Shown: positions 11,090-24,613, counted from the stretch's first letter. The stretch: DNA of 64,000 bases from Osmia lignaria lignaria (GCF_051020975.1 NW_027478172.1:868001-932000); one strand, 5' to 3'. Translations and numbers: made by a program. The notes: generated by a model from the letters alone, not told the origin.

Positions 11090-13665
11090 TTGCAGATATA
11101 TCTCAAGGGAAGGGGCCTGACGGACATATTTCGAGATATTTCTTCTTCTTGTTGTTCTTCTTCTGCACAGCTAAGCTGGAAGTGGCATTTGCAGCTCGTA
11201 ATAGTGCAGAGTTATCTCGAAGAAAGGGGCCACGGTGTTTCTGTATCTCTATTATGTTGGTGCGGCTTCGGAACTTTTAAATATCTTGATATATCTCGAG
11301 AACTACGCATCTGATCAAAAAATATCACAGAACATAAAAAGTAGGACACTTAATTCTCTACAAAAAAGCTCTCTCAACATTTTGCCATAGCTCGCTTCGT
11401 TTCCGAGATATATGCAGATTTATCTCAAGGGAAGGGGCCTGACGGACATATTTCGAGATATTTCTTCTTCTTGTTGTTCTTCTTCTGCACAGCTAAGCTG
11501 GAAGTGGCATTTGCAGGTCGCAATAGTGCAGAGTTATCTCAAAGAAAGGGGCCACGGTGTTTCTGTATCTCAATTATGTTGGTGCGGCTTCGGAACTTTT
11601 AAATATCTCGATATATCTCGAGAACTACGCATCTGATCAAAAAATATCATAGAACATAAAAAGTAGGAAACTTAATTTTCTACAAATAAGGTCTCTAAAC
11701 ATTTTGCCATAACTCGCTTCGTTTCCGAGATATTTGCAGGTTTATCTCAAGGGAAGGGGTCTGACGGACATATTTCGAGATATTTCTTCTTCTTGTTGTT
11801 CTTCTTCTGCACAGCTAAGGTGGAAGTGGCATTTGCAGCTCGCAATAGTGCAGAGTTATCTCAAAGAAAGGGGCCACGGTGTTTCTGTATCTCTATTATG
11901 TTGGTGCGGCTTCGGAACTTTTAAATATCTCGATATATCTCGAGAACTACGCATCTGATCAAAAAATATCATAGAACATAAAAAGTAGGAAACTTAATTC
12001 TCTACAAAAAAGTTCTCCTAACATTTTGCCATAGCTCGCTTCGTTTCCGAGATATTTGCAGATTTATCTCAAGGGAGGGTGCCTGACGGACATATTTCGA
12101 GATATTTCTTCTTCTTGTTGTTCTTCTTCTGCACAGCTAAGCTGGAAGTGGCATTTGCAGCTCGCAATAGTGCAGAGTTATCTCGAAGAAAGGGGCCATG
12201 GTGTTTCTGTATCTCTATTATGTTGGTGCGGCTTCGGAACTTTTAAATATCTTGATATATCTCGAGAACTACGCATCTGATCAAAAAATATCATAGAACA
12301 TAAATTGTAGGAAACATAATTCTCTACAAAAAAGGTCTCTTAACATTTTGCCATAGCTCGTTTCGTTTCCGAGATATTTGCAGATATATCTCAAGGGAAG
12401 GGGCCTGACGGACATATTTCGAGATATTTCTTCTTCTTGTTGTTCTTCTTCTGCACAGCTGAGCTGGAAGTGGCATTTGCAGCTCGCAATAGTGCAGAGT
12501 TATCTCAAAGAATGGGGCCACGGTGTTTCTGTATCTCTATTATGTTGGTGCGGCTTCGGAACTTTTAAATATCTTGATATATCTCGAGAACTACGCATCT
12601 GATCAAAAAATATCATAGAACATAAAAAGTAGGAAACTTAATTCTCTACAAAAAAGGTCTCTTAACATTTTGCCATAGCTCGCTTCGTTTCCGAGATATT
12701 TGCAGATTTATCTCAAGGGAGGGTGCCTGACGGACATATTTCGAGATATTTCTTCTTCTTGTTGTTCTTCTTCTGCACAGCTAAGCTGGAAGTGGCATTT
12801 GCAGCTCGTAATAGTGCAGAGTTATCTCGAAGAAAGGGGCCACGGTGTTTCTGTATCTCTATTATGTTGGTGCGGCTTCGGAACTTTTAAATATCTTGAT
12901 ATATCTCGAGAACTACGCATCTGATCAAAAAATATCATAGAACATAAAAAGTAGGAAACTTAATTCTCTACAAAAAAGCTCTCTTAACATTTTGCCATAG
13001 CTCGCTTCGTTTCCGAGATATATGCAGATTTATCTCAAGGGAAGGGGCCTGACGGACATATTTCGAGATATTTCTTCTTCTTGTTGTTCTTCTTCTGCAC
13101 AGCTAAGCTGGAAGTGGCATTTGCAGGTCGCAATAGTGCAGAGTTATCTCAAAGAAAGGGGCCACGGTGTTTCTGTATCTCTATTATGTTGGTGCGACTT
13201 CGGAACTTTTAAATATCTCGATATATCTCGAGAACTACGCATCTGATCAAAAAATATCATAGAACATAAAAAGTAGGAAACTTAATTTTCTACAAATAAG
13301 GTCTCTAAACATTTTGCCATAACTCGCTTCGTTTCCGAGATATTTGCAGGTTTATCTCAAGGGAAGGGGTCTGACGGACATATTTCGAGATATTTCTTCT
13401 TCTTGTTGTTCTTCTTCTGCACAGCTAAGCTGGAAGTGGCATTTGCAGCTCGCAATAGTGCAGAGTTATCTCAAAGAAAGGGGCCACGGTGTTTCTGTAT
13501 CTCTATTATGTTGGTGCGGCTTCGGAACTTTTAAATATCTTGATATATCTCGAGAACTACGCATCTGATCAAAAAATATCATAGAACATAAAAAGTAGGA
13601 AACTTAATTCTCTACAAAAAAGGTCTCTTAACATTTTGCCATAGCTCGCTTCGTTTCCGAGATAT
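11090..13665 (+). repeat. Eight-monomer sub-HOR, first copy in 26-mer 1
   Basis: Monomers start at 11090, 11412, 11734, 12056, 12378, 12700, 13022 and 13344. The order repeats from 13666. Markers are 'gctcgtaatag' (11090), 'ctcaattatg' (11412), 'ctaaggtgg' (11734), 'gggagggtgcc' with 'gccatgg' (12056), 'cagctgagctgg' with 'gaatgggg' (12378) and 'tgcgacttcgg' (13022). An older layer shows inside: the monomers at 12700, 13022 and 13344 resemble those at 11090, 11412 and 11734. Confidence 0.87.
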
Positions 13666-16241
13666 TTGCAGATTTATCTCAAGGGAAGGGGCCTGACGGA
13701 CATATTTCGAGATATTTCTTCTTCTTGTTGTTCTTCTTCTGCACAGCTAAGCTGGAAGTGGCATTTGCAGCTCGTAATAGTGCAGAGTTATCTCGAAGAA
13801 AGGGGCCACGGTGTTTCTGTATCTCTATTATGTTGGTGCGGCTTCGGAACTTTTAAATATCTTGATATATCTCGAGAACTACGCATCTGATCAAAAAATA
13901 TCACAGAACATAAAAAGTAGGACACTTAATTCTCTACAAAAAAGCTCTCTCAACATTTTGCCATAGCTCGCTTCGTTTCCGAGATATATGCAGATTTATC
14001 TCAAGGGAAGGGGCCTGACGGACATATTTCGAGATATTTCTTCTTCTTGTTGTTCTTCTTCTGCACAGCTAAGCTGGAAGTGGCATTTGCAGGTCGCAAT
14101 AGTGCAGAGTTATCTCAAAGAAAGGGGCCACGGTGTTTCTGTATCTCAATTATGTTGGTGCGGCTTCGGAACTTTTAAATATCTCGATATATCTCGAGAA
14201 CTACGCATCTGATCAAAAAATATCATAGAACATAAAAAGTAGGAAACTTAATTTTCTACAAATAAGGTCTCTAAACATTTTGCCATAACTCGCTTCGTTT
14301 CCGAGATATTTGCAGGTTTATCTCAAGGGAAGGGGTCTGACGGACATATTTCGAGATATTTCTTCTTCTTGTTGTTCTTCTTCTGCACAGCTAAGGTGGA
14401 AGTGGCATTTGCAGCTCGCAATAGTGCAGAGTTATCTCAAAGAAAGGGGCCACGGTGTTTCTGTATCTCTATTATGTTGGTGCGGCTTCGGAACTTTTAA
14501 ATATCTCGATATATCTCGAGAACTACGCATCTGATCAAAAAATATCATAGAACATAAAAAGTAGGAAACTTAATTCTCTACAAAAAAGTTCTCCTAACAT
14601 TTTGCCATAGCTCGCTTCGTTTCCGAGATATTTGCAGATTTATCTCAAGGGAGGGTGCCTGACGGACATATTTCGAGATATTTCTTCTTCTTGTTGTTCT
14701 TCTTCTGCACAGCTAAGCTGGAAGTGGCATTTGCAGCTCGCAATAGTGCAGAGTTATCTCGAAGAAAGGGGCCATGGTGTTTCTGTATCTCTATTATGTT
14801 GGTGCGGCTTCGGAACTTTTAAATATCTTGATATATCTCGAGAACTACGCATCTGATCAAAAAATATCATAGAACATAAATTGTAGGAAACATAATTCTC
14901 TACAAAAAAGGTCTCTTAACATTTTGCCATAGCTCGTTTCGTTTCCGAGATATTTGCAGATATATCTCAAGGGAAGGGGCCTGACGGACATATTTCGAGA
15001 TATTTCTTCTTCTTGTTGTTCTTCTTCTGCACAGCTGAGCTGGAAGTGGCATTTGCAGCTCGCAATAGTGCAGAGTTATCTCAAAGAATGGGGCCACGGT
15101 GTTTCTGTATCTCTATTATGTTGGTGCGGCTTCGGAACTTTTAAATATCTTGATATATCTCGAGAACTACGCATCTGATCAAAAAATATCATAGAACATA
15201 AAAAGTAGGAAACTTAATTCTCTACAAAAAAGGTCTCTTAACATTTTGCCATAGCTCGCTTCGTTTCCGAGATATTTGCAGATTTATCTCAAGGGAGGGT
15301 GCCTGACGGACATATTTCGAGATATTTCTTCTTCTTGTTGTTCTTCTTCTGCACAGCTAAGCTGGAAGTGGCATTTGCAGCTCGTAATAGTGCAGAGTTA
15401 TCTCGAAGAAAGGGGCCACGGTGTTTCTGTATCTCTATTATGTTGGTGCGGCTTCGGAACTTTTAAATATCTTGATATATCTCGAGAACTACGCATCTGA
15501 TCAAAAAATATCATAGAACATAAAAAGTAGGAAACTTAATTCTCTACAAAAAAGCTCTCTTAACATTTTGCCATAGCTCGCTTCGTTTCCGAGATATATG
15601 CAGATTTATCTCAAGGGAAGGGGCCTGACGGACATATTTCGAGATATTTCTTCTTCTTGTTGTTCTTCTTCTGCACAGCTAAGCTGGAAGTGGCATTTGC
15701 AGGTCGCAATAGTGCAGAGTTATCTCAAAGAAAGGGGCCACGGTGTTTCTGTATCTCTATTATGTTGGTGCGACTTCGGAACTTTTAAATATCTCGATAT
15801 ATCTCGAGAACTACGCATCTGATCAAAAAATATCATAGAACATAAAAAGTAGGAAACTTAATTTTCTACAAATAAGGTCTCTAAACATTTTGCCATAACT
15901 CGCTTCGTTTCCGAGATATTTGCAGGTTTATCTCAAGGGAAGGGGTCTGACGGACATATTTCGAGATATTTCTTCTTCTTGTTGTTCTTCTTCTGCACAG
16001 CTAAGCTGGAAGTGGCATTTGCAGCTCGCAATAGTGCAGAGTTATCTCAAAGAAAGGGGCCACGGTGTTTCTGTATCTCTATTATGTTGGTGCGGCTTCG
16101 GAACTTTTAAATATCTTGATATATCTCGAGAACTACGCATCTGATCAAAAAATATCATAGAACATAAAAAGTAGGAAACTTAATTCTCTACAAAAAAGGT
16201 CTCTTAACATTTTGCCATAGCTCGCTTCGTTTCCGAGATAT
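13666..16241 (+). repeat. Eight-monomer sub-HOR, second copy in 26-mer 1
   Basis: This repeats 11090-13665 at an offset of 2,576 bp with the same marker order. The first monomer differs upstream: 13666 has 'gatttatctc' and 'gctcgcttcg' where 11090 has 'gatatatctc' and 'gctcgtttcg'. The exchange that doubled the unit therefore lies inside this monomer, before the shared 'ctcgtaatag'. Confidence 0.87.
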
Positions 16242-16563
16242 TTGCAGATTTATCTCAAGGGAAGGGGCCTGACGGACATATTTCGAGATATTTCTTCTTC
16301 TTGTTGTTCTTCTTCTGCACAGCTAAGCTGGAAGTGGCATTTGCAGCTCGCAATAGTGCAGAGTTATCTCAAACAAAGGGGCCACGGTGTTTCTGTATCT
16401 CTATTATGTTGGTGCGGCTTCGGAACTTTTAAATATCTTGATATATCTCGAGAACTACGCATCTGATCAAAAAATATCATAGAACATAAATTGTAGGAAA
16501 CATAATTCTCTACAAAAAAGGTCTCTTAACATTTTGCCATAGCTCGTTTCGTTTCCGAGATAT
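16242..16563 (+). repeat. Representative 322-bp monomer (composition reference)
   Basis: I counted this monomer base by base: 61 C and 64 G, so 38.8% GC. It has 11 CpG against about 12.1 expected, a ratio near 0.9. The TTC-rich tract lies at 16291-16316, the single 'tgatca' at 16464-16469, and the AT-rich A-run region at about 16468-16520. The length of 322 bp is close to twice 161 bp, in the range of dinucleosomal satellites; that link is inference. 322 is not divisible by three, so no reading frame can continue through successive monomers without shifting. Confidence 0.95.
16291..16316. repeat. TTC-rich pyrimidine tract, present in every monomer
   Basis: The tract consists of TTC triplets interrupted by 'ttgttg'. 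It is constant in nearly all monomers, with minor changes such as 'gttcctc', 'gttcgtc' and 'gttgtac'. It is the site of the only larger length change in the window (the 307-bp monomer at 42643). Confidence 0.85.
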
Positions 16564-16578
16564 TTGCAGATATATCTC
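16557..16578. repeat. Dyad symmetry (7-bp stem) present once per monomer
   Basis: 'gagatat' at 16557-16563 and 'atatctc' at 16572-16578 form a perfect inverted repeat around eight bases. In most monomers the right arm reads 'ttatctc', which leaves a six-base stem ('gagata' with 'tatctc'). It straddles the arbitrary monomer boundary used here. A possible hairpin or cruciform is inference. Confidence 0.8.
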
Positions 16579-19461
16579 AAGGGAAGGGGCCTGACGGACA
16601 TATTTCGAGATATTTCTTCTTCTTGTTGTTCTTCTTCTGCACAGCTAAGCTCGAAGTGGCATTTGCAGGTCGCAATAGTGCAGAGTTATCTCAAAGAAAG
16701 GGGCCACGGTGTTTCTGTATCTCTATTATGTTGGTGCGGCTTCGGAACTTTTAAATATCTTGATATATCTCGAGAACTACGCATCTGATCAAAAAATATC
16801 ATAGAACATAAAAAGTAGGAAACTTTATTCTCTACAAATAAAGTCTCTTAACATTTTGCCATAGCTCGCTTCGTTTCCGAGATATTTGCAGATTTATCTC
16901 AAGGGAAGGGGCCTCACGGACATATTTCGAGATATTTCTTCTTCTTGTTGTTCTTCTTCTGCACAGCTAAGCTGGAAGTGGCATTTGCAGCTCGCAATAG
17001 TGCAGAGTTATCTCAAACAAAGGGGCCACGGTGTTTCTGTATCTCTATTATGTTGGTGCGGCTTCGGAACTTTTAAATATCTCGATATATCTCGAGAACT
17101 ACGCATCTGATCAAAAAATATCATAGAACATAAAAAGTAGGAAACTTAATTTTCTACAAATAAGGTCTCTAAACATTTTGCCATAACTCGCTTCGTTTCC
17201 GAGATATTTGCAGGTTTATCTCAAGGGAAGGGGTCTGACGGACATATTTCGAGATATTTCTTCTTCTTGTTGTTCTTCTTCTGCACAGCTAAGCTGGAAG
17301 TGGCATTTGCAGCTCGCAATAGTGCAGAGTTATCTCAAAGAAAGGGGCCACGGTGTTTCTGTATCTCTATTATGTTGGTGCGGCTTCGGAACTTTTAAAT
17401 ATCTTGATATATCTCGAGAACTACGCATCTGATCAAAAAATATCATAGAACATAAATTGTAGGAAACAGAATTCTCTACAAAAAAGGTCTCTTAACATTT
17501 TGCCATAGCTCGTTTCGTTTCCGAGATATTTGTAGATATATCTCAAGGGAAGGGGCCTGACGGACATATTTCGAGATATTTCTTCTTCTTGTTGTTCTTC
17601 TTCTGCACAGCTAAGCTGGAAGTGGCATTTGCAGGTCGCAATAGTGCAGAGTTATCTCAAAGAAAGGGGCCACGGTGTTTCTGTATCTCTATTATGTTGG
17701 TGCGGCTTCGGAACTTTTAAATATCTTGATATATCTCGAGAACTACGCATCTGATCAAAAAATATCATAGAGTATAAAAAGTAGGAAACTTAATTCTCTA
17801 CAAATAAAGTCTCTTAACATTTTGCCATAGCTCGCTTCGTTTCCGAGATATTTGCAGATTCATCTCAAAGGAACGGGCCTGACGGACATATTTCGAGATA
17901 TTTCTTCTTCTTGTTGTTCTTCTTGTGCACAGCTAAGCTGGAAGCTGCATTTGCGGCTCGCACTAGTGCAGAGTTATCTCGAAGAAAGGGGCCACGGTGT
18001 TTCTGTATCTCTATTATGTTGGTGCGGTTTCGGAACTTTTAAATATCTCGATATATCTCGAAAACTACGCTTCTGATCAAAAAATATCATAGAACATAAA
18101 TTGTAGGAAACATAATTCTCTACAAAAAAGGTCTCTTAAGATTTTGCCATAGCTCGTTTCGTTTCCGAGATATTTGCAGATTTATCTCGAGGGAAGGGGC
18201 CTGACGGACATATTTCGAGATATTTCTTCTTCTTGTTGTTCTTCTTCTGCACAGCTAAGCTGGAAGCGGCATTTGCGGCTCGCACTAGTGCAGAGTTATC
18301 TCGAAGAAAGGGGCCACGGTGTTTCTGTATCTCTATTATGTTGGTTCGGCTTCGGAACTTTTAAATATCTCGATATATCTCGAAAACTACGCTTTTGATC
18401 AAAAAATATCATAGAACATAAATTGTAGGAAACATAATTCTCTACAAAAAAGGTCTCTTAACATTTTGCCATAGCTCGCTTCGTTTCCGAGATATTTGCA
18501 GATTTATCTCAAGGGAAGGGGCCTAACGGACATATTTCGAGATATTTCTTCTTCTTGTTGTTCTTCTTCTGCACAGCTAAGCTGGAAGTGGCATTTGCAG
18601 CTCGCAATAGTGCAGAGTTATCTCGAAGAAAGGGGCCACGGTGTTTCTGTATCTCTATTATGTTGGTGCGGCTTCGGAACTTTTAAATATCTTGATATAT
18701 CTCGAGAACTACGCATCTGAGCCAAAAATATCATACAACAGAAAAAGTGGGAAACTTAATTCTCTACAAAAAAGGTCTCTTAACATTTTGCCATACCTCG
18801 CTTCGTTTCCGAGATATTTGCAGATTTATCTCAAGGGAAGGGGCCTAACGGACATATTTCGAGATATTTCTTCTTCTTGTTGTTCTTCTTCTGCACAGCT
18901 AAGCTGGAAGTGGCATTTGCAGCTCGTAATAGTGCAGAGTTATCTCGAAGAAAGGGGCCACGGTGTTTCTGTATCTCTATTATGTTGGTGCGGCTTCGGA
19001 ACTTTTAAATATCTTCATATATCTCGAGAACTACGCATCTGAGCCAAAAATATCATAGAACATAAAAACTGGGGAACTTAATTCTCTACAAAAAAGGTCT
19101 CTTAACATTTTGCCATAGCTCGCTTCGTTTCCGAGATATTTGCAGATTTATCTCAAGGGAAGGGGCCTAACGGACATATTTCGAGATATTTCTTCTTCTT
19201 GTTGTTCTTCTTCTGCACAGCTAAGCTGGAAGTGGCATTTGCAGCTCGCAATAGTGCAGAGTTATCTCAAACAAAGGGGCCACGGTGTTTCTGTACCTCT
19301 ATTATGTTGGTGCGGCTTCGGAACTTTTAAATATCTTGATATATCTCGAGAACTACGCATCTGATCAAAAAATATCATAGAACATAAAAAGTAGGAAACT
19401 TAATTCCCTACAAAAAAGGTCTCTTAACATTTTGCCATAGCTCGTTTCGTTTCCGAGATAT

Positions 19462-22037
19462 TTGCAGATATATCTCAAGGGAAGGGGCCTGACGGACATA
19501 TTTCGAGATATTTCTTCTTCTTGTTGTTCTTCTTCTGCACAGCTAAGCTGGAAGTGGCATTTGCAGCTCGTAATAGTGCAGAGTTATCTCGAAGAAAGGG
19601 GCCACGGTGTTTCTGTATCTCTATTATGTTGGTGCGGCTTCGGAACTTTTAAATATCTTGATATATCTCGAGAACTACGCATCTGATCAAAAAATATCAC
19701 AGAACATAAAAAGTAGGACACTTAATTCTCTACAAAAAAGCTCTCTCAACATTTTGCCATAGCTCGCTTCGTTTCCGAGATATATGCAGATTTATCTCAA
19801 GGGAAGGGGCCTGACGGACATATTTCGAGATATTTCTTCTTCTTGTTGTTCTTCTTCTGCACAGCTAAGCTGGAAGTGGCATTTGCAGGTCGCAATAGTG
19901 CAGAGTTATCTCAAAGAAAGGGGCCACGGTGTTTCTGTATCTCAATTATGTTGGTGCGGCTTCGGAACTTTTAAATATCTCGATATATCTCGAGAACTAC
20001 GCATCTGATCAAAAAATATCATAGAACATAAAAAGTAGGAAACTTAATTTTCTACAAATAAGGTCTCTAAACATTTTGCCATAACTCGCTTCGTTTCCGA
20101 GATATTTGCAGGTTTATCTCAAGGGAAGGGGTCTGACGGACATATTTCGAGATATTTCTTCTTCTTGTTGTTCTTCTTCTGCACAGCTAAGGTGGAAGTG
20201 GCATTTGCAGCTCGCAATAGTGCAGAGTTATCTCAAAGAAAGGGGCCACGGTGTTTCTGTATCTCTATTATGTTGGTGCGGCTTCGGAACTTTTAAATAT
20301 CTCGATATATCTCGAGAACTACGCATCTGATCAAAAAATATCATAGAACATAAAAAGTAGGAAACTTAATTCTCTACAAAAAAGTTCTCCTAACATTTTG
20401 CCATAGCTCGCTTCGTTTCCGAGATATTTGCAGATTTATCTCAAGGGAGGGTGCCTGACGGACATATTTCGAGATATTTCTTCTTCTTGTTGTTCTTCTT
20501 CTGCACAGCTAAGCTGGAAGTGGCATTTGCAGCTCGCAATAGTGCAGAGTTATCTCGAAGAAAGGGGCCATGGTGTTTCTGTATCTCTATTATGTTGGTG
20601 CGGCTTCGGAACTTTTAAATATCTTGATATATCTCGAGAACTACGCATCTGATCAAAAAATATCATAGAACATAAATTGTAGGAAACATAATTCTCTACA
20701 AAAAAGGTCTCTTAACATTTTGCCATAGCTCGTTTCGTTTCCGAGATATTTGCAGATATATCTCAAGGGAAGGGGCCTGACGGACATATTTCGAGATATT
20801 TCTTCTTCTTGTTGTTCTTCTTCTGCACAGCTGAGCTGGAAGTGGCATTTGCAGCTCGCAATAGTGCAGAGTTATCTCAAAGAATGGGGCCACGGTGTTT
20901 CTGTATCTCTATTATGTTGGTGCGGCTTCGGAACTTTTAAATATCTTGATATATCTCGAGAACTACGCATCTGATCAAAAAATATCATAGAACATAAAAA
21001 GTAGGAAACTTAATTCTCTACAAAAAAGGTCTCTTAACATTTTGCCATAGCTCGCTTCGTTTCCGAGATATTTGCAGATTTATCTCAAGGGAGGGTGCCT
21101 GACGGACATATTTCGAGATATTTCTTCTTCTTGTTGTTCTTCTTCTGCACAGCTAAGCTGGAAGTGGCATTTGCAGCTCGTAATAGTGCAGAGTTATCTC
21201 GAAGAAAGGGGCCACGGTGTTTCTGTATCTCTATTATGTTGGTGCGGCTTCGGAACTTTTAAATATCTTGATATATCTCGAGAACTACGCATCTGATCAA
21301 AAAATATCATAGAACATAAAAAGTAGGAAACTTAATTCTCTACAAAAAAGCTCTCTTAACATTTTGCCATAGCTCGCTTCGTTTCCGAGATATATGCAGA
21401 TTTATCTCAAGGGAAGGGGCCTGACGGACATATTTCGAGATATTTCTTCTTCTTGTTGTTCTTCTTCTGCACAGCTAAGCTGGAAGTGGCATTTGCAGGT
21501 CGCAATAGTGCAGAGTTATCTCAAAGAAAGGGGCCACGGTGTTTCTGTATCTCTATTATGTTGGTGCGACTTCGGAACTTTTAAATATCTCGATATATCT
21601 CGAGAACTACGCATCTGATCAAAAAATATCATAGAACATAAAAAGTAGGAAACTTAATTTTCTACAAATAAGGTCTCTAAACATTTTGCCATAACTCGCT
21701 TCGTTTCCGAGATATTTGCAGGTTTATCTCAAGGGAAGGGGTCTGACGGACATATTTCGAGATATTTCTTCTTCTTGTTGTTCTTCTTCTGCACAGCTAA
21801 GCTGGAAGTGGCATTTGCAGCTCGCAATAGTGCAGAGTTATCTCAAAGAAAGGGGCCACGGTGTTTCTGTATCTCTATTATGTTGGTGCGGCTTCGGAAC
21901 TTTTAAATATCTTGATATATCTCGAGAACTACGCATCTGATCAAAAAATATCATAGAACATAAAAAGTAGGAAACTTAATTCTCTACAAAAAAGGTCTCT
22001 TAACATTTTGCCATAGCTCGCTTCGTTTCCGAGATAT
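19462..22037 (+). repeat. Eight-monomer sub-HOR, first copy in 26-mer 2
   Basis: Same monomer order as 11090-13665, at +8,372 bp. It was copied as part of the larger 26-mer and so post-dates the doubling of the 8-mer. Confidence 0.86.
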
Positions 22038-24613
22038 TTGCAGATTTATCTCAAGGGAAGGGGCCTGACGGACATATTTCGAGATATTTCTTCTTCTTGT
22101 TGTTCTTCTTCTGCACAGCTAAGCTGGAAGTGGCATTTGCAGCTCGTAATAGTGCAGAGTTATCTCGAAGAAAGGGGCCACGGTGTTTCTGTATCTCTAT
22201 TATGTTGGTGCGGCTTCGGAACTTTTAAATATCTTGATATATCTCGAGAACTACGCATCTGATCAAAAAATATCACAGAACATAAAAAGTAGGACACTTA
22301 ATTCTCTACAAAAAAGCTCTCTCAACATTTTGCCATAGCTCGCTTCGTTTCCGAGATATATGCAGATTTATCTCAAGGGAAGGGGCCTGACGGACATATT
22401 TCGAGATATTTCTTCTTCTTGTTGTTCTTCTTCTGCACAGCTAAGCTGGAAGTGGCATTTGCAGGTCGCAATAGTGCAGAGTTATCTCAAAGAAAGGGGC
22501 CACGGTGTTTCTGTATCTCAATTATGTTGGTGCGGCTTCGGAACTTTTAAATATCTCGATATATCTCGAGAACTACGCATCTGATCAAAAAATATCATAG
22601 AACATAAAAAGTAGGAAACTTAATTTTCTACAAATAAGGTCTCTAAACATTTTGCCATAACTCGCTTCGTTTCCGAGATATTTGCAGGTTTATCTCAAGG
22701 GAAGGGGTCTGACGGACATATTTCGAGATATTTCTTCTTCTTGTTGTTCTTCTTCTGCACAGCTAAGGTGGAAGTGGCATTTGCAGCTCGCAATAGTGCA
22801 GAGTTATCTCAAAGAAAGGGGCCACGGTGTTTCTGTATCTCTATTATGTTGGTGCGGCTTCGGAACTTTTAAATATCTCGATATATCTCGAGAACTACGC
22901 ATCTGATCAAAAAATATCATAGAACATAAAAAGTAGGAAACTTAATTCTCTACAAAAAAGTTCTCCTAACATTTTGCCATAGCTCGCTTCGTTTCCGAGA
23001 TATTTGCAGATTTATCTCAAGGGAGGGTGCCTGACGGACATATTTCGAGATATTTCTTCTTCTTGTTGTTCTTCTTCTGCACAGCTAAGCTGGAAGTGGC
23101 ATTTGCAGCTCGCAATAGTGCAGAGTTATCTCGAAGAAAGGGGCCATGGTGTTTCTGTATCTCTATTATGTTGGTGCGGCTTCGGAACTTTTAAATATCT
23201 TGATATATCTCGAGAACTACGCATCTGATCAAAAAATATCATAGAACATAAATTGTAGGAAACATAATTCTCTACAAAAAAGGTCTCTTAACATTTTGCC
23301 ATAGCTCGTTTCGTTTCCGAGATATTTGCAGATATATCTCAAGGGAAGGGGCCTGACGGACATATTTCGAGATATTTCTTCTTCTTGTTGTTCTTCTTCT
23401 GCACAGCTGAGCTGGAAGTGGCATTTGCAGCTCGCAATAGTGCAGAGTTATCTCAAAGAATGGGGCCACGGTGTTTCTGTATCTCTATTATGTTGGTGCG
23501 GCTTCGGAACTTTTAAATATCTTGATATATCTCGAGAACTACGCATCTGATCAAAAAATATCATAGAACATAAAAAGTAGGAAACTTAATTCTCTACAAA
23601 AAAGGTCTCTTAACATTTTGCCATAGCTCGCTTCGTTTCCGAGATATTTGCAGATTTATCTCAAGGGAGGGTGCCTGACGGACATATTTCGAGATATTTC
23701 TTCTTCTTGTTGTTCTTCTTCTGCACAGCTAAGCTGGAAGTGGCATTTGCAGCTCGTAATAGTGCAGAGTTATCTCGAAGAAAGGGGCCACGGTGTTTCT
23801 GTATCTCTATTATGTTGGTGCGGCTTCGGAACTTTTAAATATCTTGATATATCTCGAGAACTACGCATCTGATCAAAAAATATCATAGAACATAAAAAGT
23901 AGGAAACTTAATTCTCTACAAAAAAGCTCTCTTAACATTTTGCCATAGCTCGCTTCGTTTCCGAGATATATGCAGATTTATCTCAAGGGAAGGGGCCTGA
24001 CGGACATATTTCGAGATATTTCTTCTTCTTGTTGTTCTTCTTCTGCACAGCTAAGCTGGAAGTGGCATTTGCAGGTCGCAATAGTGCAGAGTTATCTCAA
24101 AGAAAGGGGCCACGGTGTTTCTATATCTCTATTATGTTGGTGCGACTTCGGAACTTTTAAATATCTCGATATATCTCGAGAACTACGCATCTGATCAAAA
24201 AATATCATAGAACATAAAAAGTAGGAAACTTAATTTTCTACAAATAAGGTCTCTAAACATTTTGCCATAACTCGCTTCGTTTCCGAGATATTTGCAGGTT
24301 TATCTCAAGGGAAGGGGTCTGACGGACATATTTCGAGATATTTCTTCTTCTTGTTGTTCTTCTTCTGCACAGCTAAGCTGGAAGTGGCATTTGCAGCTCG
24401 CAATAGTGCAGAGTTATCTCAAAGAAAGGGGCCACGGTGTTTCTGTATCTCTATTATGTTGGTGCGGCTTCGGAACTTTTAAATATCTTGATATATCTCG
24501 AGAACTACGCATCTGATCAAAAAATATCATAGAACATAAAAAGTAGGAAACTTAATTCTCTACAAAAAAGGTCTCTTAACATTTTGCCATAGCTCGCTTC
24601 GTTTCCGAGATAT
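22038..24613 (+). repeat. Eight-monomer sub-HOR, second copy in 26-mer 2
   Basis: Same monomer order as 13666-16241, at +8,372 bp. Its seventh monomer (23970) has the private change g to a at 24123. Confidence 0.86.

Larger units (their letters stand above)
9480..17851 (+). repeat. 26-monomer HOR unit, copy 1 (8,372 bp)
   Basis: Twenty-six monomers run from 9480 to 17530 (starts every 322 bp) and are followed immediately by a second copy at an offset of 8,372 bp. Marker monomers are 9480 ('cttgtgcac'), 10446 ('catacctcgc'), 11734 ('gctaaggtgg'), 12056 ('gggagggtgcc'), 16564 ('agctcgaag') and 17530 ('ttgtagat', 'cagaattc'). I found three substitutions against copy 2: 15751 g versus 24123 a, 17230 g versus 25602 c, and 17773 t versus 26145 c. 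Other stretches I compared were the same. Confidence 0.9.

Noticed and set aside
12324..12521. Minus-strand open frames of 65 to 84 codons (also at 14900, 20696, 23272, 26852, 43862, 45150, 58996, 61610).
   Set aside because: They appear only where a single substitution removes a stop, as in 'cagctgagctgg' at 12378. They are shadows of the monomer on the other strand.
16541..16563. CENP-B box in 'gcttcgtttccgagatat' or its reverse complement.
   Set aside because: The TTCGTT start agrees, but the CGGG half of the box is missing. On the other strand only about 9 of 17 positions fit. This is within chance for a 322-bp monomer.
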